DNA of 64,000 nucleotides from Rotaria sordida (lineage: Eukaryota; Rotifera; Eurotatoria; Philodinida; Philodinidae): positions 56,771-120,770 of the forward strand of contig CAJNOL010000587.1 of the NCBI GenBank assembly GCA_905250125.1, given 5' to 3'. How positions within the stretch are numbered: the stretch's first letter is position 1; the number at the start of each line of letters is the position of its first letter. The notes under the pieces are model-generated. The model searched no databases, was not told the DNA's origin, and worked only from the letters and a program-made list of their open reading frames with translations. Of this stretch, positions 1 to 11,082 are shown one piece after another. Position numbers and translations under genes: made by a program.

Positions 1-3000
1 TTAGGTTATCTTTAGATTGTATTCATGAGGAATTTCGTTTCATTTGTAACTAAGGTCTACGATTCTTGAATTTCTAAAAAATTGTTCAGAATAAAACTTG
101 TTAATGAACAAAATTTGGTTAGAAAGTTTCTGATAAAATACATATTGATAATATAGTATATCATAGAAGGATATTGAGCAAATGGTTATCTATGTCTCAC
201 TGAACGTGTCTATCGAGTTATTCTCCTTCTCTTTGATCATTATTCTATGCATATCTATTATTACGAAATATACTATTGTATATTGTGAACTAAAGAGAGA
301 AGAACATTTTTCTTAAGCAGGCGAATAAAAGCATACGATGGGTGCGAGGAGCGGTCGGAAATTTCACACATCTATTTTGTTCGTTCTGTTTCAATTTCAA
401 TCCCTCGACACCCATCAAATTTCGAGCACTCGGATACAGTGTTCTATCGACGACTCATTGTCGACTCGTCGTAGATATTTCGACACCTCGGTATGGATCG
501 AAATTTCGAGTACTCCGAGAGAAATCACCTATCGAAATAATACTACTGATTCCTCTTCTAACATATTTCAATCATTCAATTAAAACAAACATATTGAAAG
601 GATCATTTTGAGTGCTTCAAAAGAGTCAAACCGATCATAATAACAGTTTTGACAGATAAGCCTATAATCTTGATCATGTGAAACTTCTTCAAAATCCGGT
701 TTTAAAATATTCTTTATTTTTATTGAATAATATTAGTAGAGTTATCCAAGTTTGCTTCATAATTCACGTTAATTTCAGAATTTTCTGGTCAAAATTTATC
801 GTCCACCGATTGAAACTAAAACTAAAATTCACCTGCGTTATTGACTAAGACATAATAATAATGAATTTTCACGTTGTGAATTTAAAAAAAATTACTAAAT
901 ATTGACCTTATGCTTCTCCGTGCAAATCGGTTGGTTATCACATATTGCACGTCATATTTATTCAATAAATAATTTATACGGAATCTTAAATTTAAAAAAT
1001 TCTTGTGTCACTTATAGAGATATAAAAAGTTTTTCTATCTTGATGAATTTTTTTTAATGATAAAAAATTTTTCTCGACAAAAAACATTATTTTTATTGTT
1101 CAAAAAATAATCTTTTTTGTTTGAATAAAAAATATTATTTCTAATGTTTAAAAAAATTTTTCTCTCTGGACAAAAAAAATATTATTTTCAGTTTTCAAAA
1201 AATAAAATCAAAAGTTAGAAAGCATGAAAATGAATAATAAGTACTATCTTCTTATGAATTAAAAAGATCGTTTTGATATGAGAATAATAGTTCATATTTA
1301 GATCAACTGTTCGACGAAAGTGAATCGTAAGTACTCATGTTCAAATCTACTTCTCCGCATATATTCCATGGGTTTCGACGGCTCGAAATTTATATTCGAT
1401 GGATTTGGACAACTCGCAATTGAGACATCTCGAAGACAAAAATTCTTTTTTTTTCGATTAAATTCCGATCCATCGGAAACGACCATTCGAGCGGTTGAAA
1501 ACTGATAGTAAAAACAACCTATCATCGAGCCCTCGACCCATCGGAAAATTGCAATCCGAGGATCGATTTGAAATTTCGATGCCCAACGGAAGCCAAAATT
1601 GACACGTCGAAATACCTATTGGATAGCCAGTTGGTTTCTCTCTTGATATGCACATTCACTATTTTTATGCACAATAACCTATAACAAGAAGTCTTTTATT
1701 AAAAAGAAAAAACATATATTGCAACATATCTCATGATTGTATGAACATGAACTAGATAAAGTAAATTCGAATACAAATAATCAATTAATTTTAACCAATT
1801 CAGAAAAATATTCATCATTATCATCTTTATTTTTTCCTGAAGTAAATTTAGATGATAACCCATCAGACCAATATGTTCAATATTAATGAAAAGCATCTCT
1901 ATGTGTATCGCATACTTATGACGCAGAATTTTTTGATCGTGTGAGTTAATCGATTTTATATAGAAAATAACGTGTACAAAATAGTGCAAATTATTTTCAG
2001 TTTCACATCAATTATTATGGTGAAATTGAACAAGAAGATTTATTTCTAGCTTCTATTAGATCGATTTCAACAAAAACAAATGGAATAGAAAATAAATTGT
2101 CAAGTTTATTTTCACAGCGAATAATAACAAAGATAAACAATTAATTAGGGCTATTATTCGATAAGAATACCATTTTGCATGAAAACATTACGTCATACGA
2201 ATAATGTTTTAAAAATTTAGTTCCATTTATTGTTTAAAGTTTTTAAGTACTCTTATTTTCAATTATTTATTTCATGAGGAAAATCTTTGCTTTTTCTTCC
2301 ATCTGAATTAAAAAGATTTATTTGATTTCGGGAAACATAAATGATTTTCTAAAAAGTTTTATTCGAATATAATATATTTGTTACTTTTTATTGAAAAACA
2401 CAGAATAAAAATTATGATGTATCAGAACTACTCAATGTCGATAATGAAAGACACATTTACAGGTTTTATTTAACAAAGTTCAATTGTCATCTATTCACCA
2501 TTATGAACTTATTCACATCATCAAAGTAAGAAAACTATATTTATAGACATACGAATTAATTTACTACTTTATAGATTTCGATAACTAAAACAGACAGATA
2601 GAGTATTTTCCTACAAAACAACATCCTAATTAATTTACATAGATGTACGCGAAATCACTAGCAAATCTATCAGTAGTATATCGATACAGATGACTGAGTG
2701 TTTTTCGGAAAAAGATACACATAATATACCTCTAGGAGATAAGCGACAATTCTTGGTTCCATAAATGTTTAGCTAGAAGTTGGAATCATGTCAAATAACC
2801 TTGAGTGAAAAAGCCAACAAAGCGTCTACGAATCCTTCGAGTATGTGTAATGCTGTCGACTGATATTCCGCATCGCTGTACAAAATATAGTGGGATATCA
2901 TATGTGCTCTTAGCTCCTATCTCTACTTCTTCACTTATTTTCACTTGTAGTATTACACTATTCTTTCTCTTTCTGTTGTTGTATTTGTAAATAAAAATGT

Positions 3001-3760
3001 TCAGATTTCCTTCAAACATACGATCGTCTGTTGAAAGTATCAAACGAAAAGATTCTCTTTCAATAAACAATGTTGAAATGTAACAATAGTGTTTAAAAGA
3101 AGATCATAACTATTTTACTTGGTAATCGGTTAGAAAATAACAGTTTGACGGATTTTCATTCTTTGGAAGCAATAAAAATTCACTCTTGGTTTTTCCTATT
3201 TGTTTATTGTCAATCAATACTTGTTTTTGAAATTTGTTTCTAATAAAATTTCTTATGAATCAATTTCTCCTATGATAATAGTCATTATTTATTATCGCAA
3301 AGTTCACTTTTCAGTTTTATTTTTTCAGATTCAACAAGTACCAAAGAATGAATTAGACAAAATTATTGTCTTTTTTGCAATATTAAACAGAGTTTTCAAA
3401 ATTTCATTTTTGACACCAATATCCAAAGTTTTCTGCCTATAAATAGATATCTATTTTTCGAATCTTACCAATAATGTTCTGTCGGAATGAGAAAGTCCAA
3501 ACGATTCTGCTCATAAATCTTTATTATCGAATTTCGATTTGTTTACTATGTTCTTGACTTAATTATATAACACCTGACAACAGAATCGAAAGAATATATT
3601 TTCATCTAAAGTATTGTACGCTATGACATGTGATAATTGACAGAAACAATTATTTTATTGGCAAATAAATGCTTTTGCCAGAACGTCAATCTTTTTTTTG
3701 ATTTACTTGTCTCTGTAAACAAGAATCTTCCAAAATTACAGTAATGCAGAAATCGAACAC
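1..3760. other. gene-free AT-rich region with two TCGA-rich patches
   Basis: No exon chain with splice sites or family similarity was found here. Two patches (about 330-560 and 1300-1640) are less AT-rich and dense in TCGA. They share degenerate strings such as CGAAATTTCGAG and look like old diverged copies of one repeat. The short open frames over them have no recognisable content. The rest is A/T homopolymer-rich DNA in which I see nothing further. Confidence 0.5.
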
Positions 3761-3764
3761 TCGA

Positions 3765-4010
3765 CTCGACTCGAAAATTTTTCTTTCGAGTTTTCAACTA
3801 CTTAATTATTCAACTATTCAAGTATTCAGCTATTCAAATTTGATAGTATTACAGTATTTGCCCTTTCAACTCTTCGAGATTTCTGCTCTCACCCTGACGC
3901 TGCGTTGTGTGGTGTGCTCATGAGGTTTTGCCCTCACTCTCAGCCGCAAGATAGTTGAATATTCGAATAGTTGAATATTTTGTTGCATAGTCGAGAACTC
4001 GAAACAGTTC
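3765..4010. repeat. imperfect inverted repeat with an 8-bp tandem array
   Basis: The left part (about 3765-3845) reads TCGAGTTTTCAACTA followed by four 8-bp units of the form TATTCAAC (3808-3840). The right part (3950-4010) carries the reverse complement in diverged form: AGTTGAATATTCGAATAG, then a CTCGAAAC-type end. The arms enclose a GC-richer core around 3880-3945. This looks like a small non-autonomous palindromic element; no coding capacity is seen. Confidence 0.45.
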
Positions 4011-4408
4011 TTTGAGTTTTAGATGTATGAAAAAAGCTGCCGCCGTCACGACGACATTATAAAACTTCTTTCCACGCTGCTGCTGCGTCACGATTGCTTT
4101 TGAAAAAATCTGCCACTGCCGCAGCGCCATGAACATTTCTTCTATAATATGATCATTCTCGCAGGATTCCCAGCATGTGTATATGTGATTATGGGTATAG
4201 AGCTAGTTAACGACGGTAGTTTCTGTAACAATTGATGGCTATTTACTAGAGCTGTCAAATCATCCTAAAATATTAGAAAAAACAAAAATCATTGGTCATT
4301 ATGGCTTAGTAAAGCGATACAGCGGTGCCGTCACTGTATATGACTATTATCATAGGATTTCTGATATTAGTGTATCCAATTATTCTTTCAAAGCAGAATA
4401 ACTGTCTG

Positions 4409-5247
4409 TAGAGGGCTGCAGGTTAAGCAGTTTTGACAATCTGTAGCCTGCCCTGCTGATATTTCGGCAACCTGACCCTGTCCTGCCCTGTGAATTTTTT
4501 CGCATATTCTGCCCTGCCCTGTCCTGAGATTTATCTCAATAACCTTTAACCTTCCCTGCCCTGCAATGTTTAAAATTAGAGTAAAATCTAGATTTGATTT
4601 ATCAAGACAATTTTTAACATAATAACTAATGGTAGAAGTTCCATTAGATATTGAATATGATAATATCTCATTGCATAAAAGGTTGATATTCATTACTGGA
4701 ACATTTAATACGTTATAGGTGTTCCCAAAACGAACCATGTGATGAAGGTGGTCCCTCTTTAGCTGGAAATGCACCATTTTTCAACTTTTCTACCACCTCC
4801 TTTTTTCTTTCCACATCTTTTTTTTTGAATTTGACATGAATGATACTTCAAAAGTAGGAAAATCCGACTAATCTCGATAAATATATGTAAAAGATTAATT
4901 GATTATGTTGATGATAATAATAGAGACAATAATAAGATAAAATTTAAAATACTAAACATATATTTCAATAGTTATATGTATAAAAAATAGACTAGCGATA
5001 CATATTTTTCTGTTGGATATCTGCAATAGCAATCTAATTTGGTTTTCTGTTTACTTTTATTCTTTTCTTTCTGTATAATTTTATAAAAGATATCGACAAT
5101 ATCTAATGTACAAAATTTATCGCATGTTGACAGGTTACGACATGCGTACCCTGCAACCTGCTCTGTAAAAAATGTTGTAACCGGCCCTGTCCTGCCCTAA
5201 CAGGGCAGGGCGGGCAGGGCAGATTATCTACAACTTGCAGAGCTCTA
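4409..5247. mobile_element. hAT-like non-autonomous element with CCCTG subterminal repeats
   Basis: The left end reads TAGAGGGCTGCAGGTT. The right end, reverse-complemented, reads TAGAGCTCTGCAAGTT, giving 16-nt imperfect terminal inverted repeats. Inside both ends are clusters of CCCTG/CCTGCCCTG (4445-4565 on the left, 5148-5222 on the right in inverted sense). Subterminal short-repeat clusters of this kind are typical of hAT elements. The middle is AT-rich with no transposase. A convincing 8-bp target duplication is not visible, so the ends may be eroded. Another TAGAGCTGTCAAATC-type end lies just upstream at 4248. Confidence 0.5.
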
Positions 5248-5410
5248 ACTACCACTTAATCTACTGGTTCTCAGTCAGTTGGCACTGAATAACTCCTATA
5301 ACAAGGAGCAGACCTCGACACACTAACATCGGAATCGTTTGTTACTCTCAAAGCACTTTCATTTTATACTGATTCCAGAATGGGAAAAATCTAATGATTT
5401 TTTTATCAGA

Positions 5411-5632
5411 TCCTTTAACAGCGTCAATAGAATTATTTTCACCATCACTTGAACAAAGAAAAAAACGAAAAAATGGAAACACATCAACCACACTAATAAA
5501 AAAAGGAAAAGCATTGAGAAGATGGAGATGGCAATGATGATGTCTCATAAAATGATCTTGACAATATCACTTTCGAAGATAATGATGATGAAAAACAAAA
5601 TAATAGTTGTAATGATTGGATTACGATTTAGT
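5411..5632 (+). other. possible degraded coding fragment
   Basis: From about 5411 one frame reads as a lysine/arginine-rich stretch. A neighbouring frame then reads as an acidic Asp/Asn/Glu-rich stretch ending at a TAG near 5629, with one internal TAA. Codon use resembles exons elsewhere in the window, but no family is recognised and the frame shifts partway. It could be the tail of a dead gene or chance composition. Confidence 0.15.
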
Positions 5633-5801
5633 TAAGAATAAATCAAATTGTCTATTTTTTGTTGATAGAAATTTGTTATTTTCCTGTTAATGGTATATGA
5701 ATAAAAATAGTTATCAAAAACGAACAGCTATTATATAGAAATATTCTTATTTTATTAAAATAAGATAGAACAAATTTAGGAAACATCAGTTTTTTAACTT
5801 C

Positions 5802-5864
5802 ATTTCCATTCCCAAAGTCTAAATGGGAATTCTCATTCCCATTCTCTTGGGAAAGGAATGGAAA
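5802..5864. repeat. two-tier hairpin
   Basis: An outer stem pairs TTCCATTCCCA (5804-5814) with TGGGAAAGGAATGGAA (about 5848-5863). Inside it AATGGGAAT (5822-5830) pairs with ATTCCCATT (5835-5843) across a 4-nt loop. The nested palindrome could extrude as a cruciform, or it may be the centre of a small foldback element. Confidence 0.5.
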
Positions 5865-6352
5865 AATTAGGGGAAAAAAAGTCGTTCCCCCAGGACACTA
5901 TCATGCTCAGTTTTTCTGAACTATTGAGTAGATCATGTCTGTTAACGAGACAACTGATAGTTGTCTTTGTAATATCCAGAGAGTTCTCTTTGTGTGAGAA
6001 AAAATAACTAATCATCTTCAAAAAATTGAAGAAAAGTATTTCACTTTTGTACAGTCAATTCAATTCCGCGAAAGATTGAAAACTGCTTGTAAAAACAATT
6101 AACCAGGTAGAAAAGCATAGTGGAGGAAAAATTTGACCGAGAGAAAAATTTCCAGCTACTCTTTATGTTTCTAATTGTATGTATGGATAATAAGAACGAA
6201 AGAGAAAGAGAATAAGAGTGTTACTCATTTATTCATAATCAATTTCGACTGAAGAGAAGAATATCATTGTTCTATTTGACGGGTAAGGTCAAACAGAAGA
6301 AATGAGAATGGATGAAATATAAATTAAGAAACAATTCAATGTAAAGATAAAT

Positions 6353-9300
6353 ATGGAATGTTTACGTGTTGAATTATTTGACTTACCTGATGAGATATTT
6401 TTAATGATTTTCAAGAAATTGGAAAATGTCGAAATACTTTATTCTTTAATGGATATTAACATGCGATTCAATCAGATTGTATCTGATTCCATTTTCACTA
6501 CTCAAATAACATTAATGAAACAAAGCTCATCGATGGAACTTACATCTTCACTCCCTAATATAGTACTCGATCGATTTTGTTTAGGAATATTACCAAAAAT
6601 TCATGACAATATTAAATGGCTCAAACTTGAAACATTATCTATGGAACGTATTCTTCTTGCTGCTAACAACTATTCTAATTTATGTCAGTTGGATATTTTT
6701 ATTATGAATAAAGAAACTGATATGCACTTATTTACTGGTAAGTTATTTGATTGTTATAACCATTTTAATTATTTAGTCGTGGATAGACATTAAAAATTAC
6801 GTAGTATATATTTGTTTGACATAAAATGAACATATTTTCCTCATATATTCATTAACATAATTATGTGGCATTTAAAATGTGACCAATAAAATATCTTATG
6901 GATTTGTATTCATAGAAAATGAAATATTTCAAAATATCATTTAAAACTTCTTATATCGAATGAGTCATGTTCGCAATTCACTTATAAGTCACCTGACAGC
7001 AAAAATAGTACATAGAGGGAGACATATGTTGCTAAAAACGGCTTCTCTCTTTTCGTCACCTTCTCTTTTTCCAAGAAGCTGCTCGTCATCGACAAGTCAT
7101 ATCGCTTCATTCCTTTCATCTTTTATTTTCTGTGATTTTTCTCTCCCTTCATCAACATAAGTTATCTATTCTATTGCAGAATATATATACTATATGAACG
7201 TCCTAAAATCACAATCATATATAGAAAACAAATCGAACATAAGATATTTTTCCAGTAAAATATAACATAATAATCTTATCATATTACTTTACAGAAACTC
7301 TATTGAAAAATATACATGTACTCTTAACAAACAAAAAAAGAATTTAAGAAAAAAAATGATCAGATTGTTTTTTCTATTATGTTATATTTCACTGGAAAAA
7401 TATCTTATGTTCGATTTGTTTTCTTCTATATATGATTGTGATTTTAGGACGTTCATATAGTATATATATTCTGCAATAGAATAGATAACTTACGTTGATG
7501 AAGGCGGAGAAAATTAAAGAAAATAAAAGATGAAAGCAATGAGCGATATGACTTGTCGATGACGAGCAGCTTCTTGGAAAAAGAAGATGAAAAGAGAGAA
7601 GCCATTTTTAGCAACATATGTCTCTCTCTATGTACTATTTTTGCTGTCGGGTGACTTATAAGTGAATTGTGAACATGGCTCATTATTTTCATTGCTATTT
7701 GTAAAATAGATTATGATCATATAGTGCAGTTAGATAAGAGAATGATAATCAATATGAATGTTTACTTTTTACGACGACAAGTAATCGTTCACATAAATGA
7801 TGCTTAGAATTAATAATGTTGAAAATTGAAATAGAAAAGCAGAAATGATCTTAAGGAAGAAAGAGTAGCATAGTTTTATGTCTAACTAATAATTCTTCGT
7901 CATTTAACTTGTATAATGGAAAGAGAATATTGTGGAACTAACTATTTAACTTTTACTAAAAACTGCTGAATAACATTAAAAATAAATTTGTGCATCGGAT
8001 GAAAAATATCTGTGCTCTTTATACAATAAACTTTGACAAAACAAGATTGGCGAAGAAAGAGTGTTGATAGATTTATTCTTTCAATCAGAAATATTATAAA
8101 TGATACAGAATGAGAATATATAACATATGTAAGAGTTGTTCGAAAAGGAAAAAACAAGAATGATTTATTAAAGAGAAATAATATGTTTTATATTTATATT
8201 TAGACAAATTACCTCTAATTAACATCTTTCAAAATCAAATTGTGATACTGAGTATTAATGGGAAAGAAGATGTGTTACTAAACCATACGGAAATCAATCG
8301 ACCAGGAAATATTTTTATGAATATGTTGATTATGTGTGATAAACTTCGTCATTTCAAATTTTATACATCAGTACCTCCAGGATGTGGATATATATCATTC
8401 GGTATACAATCTCCAATATTTTCTTCATCCACTCTAGTAGAATTACATATGACTATGTATCGTTTCGATGAATGTCTTTTTCTACTCGATGGTCGTTTGA
8501 ATCAACTACAGACATTGATTGTGACTACCTTTCATATTCTTCCTTTGCAGAGAACAAATATCAGCAAGGTAAATTACTTTTCGAAAAACAAAAGGATATT
8601 TATTGTTAAATGAGACCATTTTTTTCAAAGATCAATATTAATTTCTTTATCAAATAATCATATGATTCTTTTCACTTTAGGAAAGATTACCAAATCTAAA
8701 AAATTTTTCTTTAACTTGTATTAGTGATACATTTCTTTATGAGGAAGTAATTGTGACACATTTACAGCGAATGATTAATCTGGAAAAATTAGCTTTATAT
8801 TTTGTGAGCTATTGCCACGAAACATTTATCGATGGAAATAATTTAAATAACAATATTATAAGTTATATGCCTCACTTGAATCAGTTCATATTCAATATTC
8901 GATCAATGGGTGAACTTACCGAGTTAATATATTTACCACTAAATGAAGATATTCAGCTTACATTTACAAGTTTCAAAGACCATCGAGTTATTACTTGTGT
9001 TGATTATTTTCCAAAAGAAGGATATGGTCAATGTCATATTTACTCATGTCCATATACATTAACGGATTATGATAATATAACGAACAATTTTTCAGGGGGA
9101 TTATTCAATAGTGTTCGAAAAATAACATTATTTGATGAACGTCCTTTTGAACATGAATTTTTTATTCAAATTTCTCAATCATTTCCTTTTCTGGAAGAAT
9201 TAACTATATTTAATTCAGAACCACAACAATTCAAACAAGAACAAGAGTCAAATAGTGACAACAGAAAATTTTCAATTATTAAATATTCTCATCTGACGAA

Positions 9301-9535
9301 ACTTAAACTTGTACGTGTTCATGATGATTATGCTGAACAATTTTTATTTGACACAAAAACATGCCTATCAAATTATATTCGATTGTCAATTGATTATGAT
9401 CGATTGCAACGTGTAACACATAGTTTCACAAGAGATGCAACACGAGGCAACTGTTCAAAAATAAAAAAACTTTCCTTGTATTATTTTATACAATTACCTG
9501 AATATTATAAAAATTACTTTCCTCATCTCGAATAA
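6353..9535 (+). CDS. F-box protein with LRR-like C-terminal region
   Basis: Exons 6353-6737, 8204-8568 and 8681-9535 join in phase (GT-AG, phases 1 and 0) to 534 residues. Residues about 8-45 form an F-box: L-P-D-E-I-F-L-M-I-F-K-K-L followed by the usual helical pattern and a conserved R-F. F-box domains bind Skp1 in SCF ubiquitin ligases, so the protein is predicted to be a substrate receptor. The remainder has leucine-spaced blocks (such as L-T-K-L-K-L-V) like degenerate leucine-rich repeats, with no strict repeat consensus. The start is the first ATG of the F-box exon. Intron 1 (1466 bp) is long because a foldback element sits in it; intron 2 is 112 bp. The other F-box gene, at the far end of the window, has similar architecture. 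The substrate is unknown. Confidence 0.8.
6960..7683. mobile_element. 724-bp foldback element in intron 1 of the F-box gene
   Basis: Two arms of roughly 310 bp (6960-7272 and 7371-7683) are near-perfect reverse complements around a spacer of about 100 bp. The outer ends read ATGAGTCATGTTCGCAATTC and, on the opposite strand, ATGAGCCATGTTCACAATTC. Open frames of 66-79 residues over each arm are mirror images and are not genes. No transposase is present, so this is a non-autonomous foldback or MITE-type element. Its transcript would form a long hairpin within the pre-mRNA. Confidence 0.85.
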
Positions 9536-11082
9536 TGATTATTGTTTTGTAAATAATATGAAAACTAACTAAAATAAAATATAAATTAGAAAAAGGAATT
9601 GTATAATTGATTGATCAGTTTTATAACTTGAAAGAATAGAGGTAATATTTCTACGTATTTTTTTATTTCAACACGATTTTACATGCATAGAAGAAACAAT
9701 GCATATTGGAGTGCAGAGAAATAATTGTTATAAAAAGAGTCAATTCGTAAGTAGGCGAGAGATGTGTATATTCTTCTCATCTATCGATTCCTATCATCAC
9801 TGAAGCCAAATGACTTTCTCAAGATCGCAGTGGATATGATTGATTAAATAGTAAGATTCAAATTAAATTAAGAAATTTCTACACAAACCTAATCCGATCT
9901 ATCATTTATTCTTCTACTTGATGCTACTGCTGTTTTAAAAATTAGTTCTGTCTATATCCAAGTGTCTCCACGTCAAATCCTAGTCTGTTACGAAATAATT
10001 TCTCCAAAGACTCTATACATATACGACCAAGATATAGCTTTTTATTATTTATGCCACGAATTGAGTATGAGTATTTGTTTTTGTTGGAAATCGATATTTT
10101 GTTATGAGTTACAATTTTTAGAATTCTCTTAACAATTATCTAATCAAAATTACATCAAACTCAGTTTTTTTTAAAATTTACGGCACATTTAATACTCTGA
10201 ACAATAGTAAAATATGAAAAAGTAAGATTTATAAATCATTAATCTAACAGTAGTTACCAGAAATGTTTCAATTTTTCATTTACAGATAAGATATTCATGA
10301 AAAGATAAAAAAATCTGATTTTTATTATTTTCTAATCATTTTTTTGGTGATTTTCAGTGATTTAAATATATATTATAAACGTACTTTGTTTGATCAAATG
10401 AGATTTATATTTTAATTATCATGCATTTTCATAACTACCAATAAAACAGTATCTCACTCTATATCTGAACAATAAATCAATTTCTTAGAAATAGAGATTG
10501 CTGTTTTGATGGAAAATTGGATTAGCGTAAAAGTGTAGATTTTCATTTTCAATTTATTCTTATAGCATTTTTCAAATCACACAGTTAATCGTCTTAAATT
10601 TTTATTGAACCAATATAAAAAGTTAGAAATCAGTCTCGTTTATATTTCAAATATCTTTGTTAAAATACTAAACTTATGTGATGTTTTAAAGTCATTTTTT
10701 TGGTTTGGTCAATAAGATATCGTTTTAAACTCAAAAATAAACGATATTTCAAACTTTAAAAAATAAATTGTTCAGTAGGAATTCATCTATTTGTAAATAT
10801 GTGGCTTTCAAACAAAATTGAAGTAATCATGATACGAAAAAAATTGGATGAGACACTGTAAACTTGCATAATTGAAATATTCAGTACTAATCAAAAGTAG
10901 TCACAGTGCCGACATTAAACATCATCAAAAGGTTAAATTCTAAACATTTGTGTGTTGATACTCTATTGATAAAATCTGAATGTCAAGGTGATAGGTCAAC
11001 GAGTACAAATCCCGAATAAATTTTCGATAAAATTTAAACTTATTGTTCTATTGTAGAGAGAATCATTATTATGATTAACAAA
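9536..11082. other. intergenic region, nothing recognised
   Basis: AT-rich DNA between the F-box gene and the NHL pseudogene. I see no exon chain, no RNA gene and no clear inverted repeat. AATAAAA-type strings near 9572-9577 could serve as the poly(A) signal of the F-box gene. Confidence 0.4.

Noticed and set aside
338-611. Two overlapping open frames in the TCGA-rich patch
   Set aside because: Different frames of the same repeat-like patch; no splice context, no family motif and no continuation.
4388-4777. 129-residue minus-strand open frame
   Set aside because: Runs through the CCCTG array of a hAT-like element; the Gly-Gln-Gly repeats come from the motif array.
6960-7692. Open frames with similar peptides on both strands
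   Set aside because: They are mirror images created by the foldback arms.
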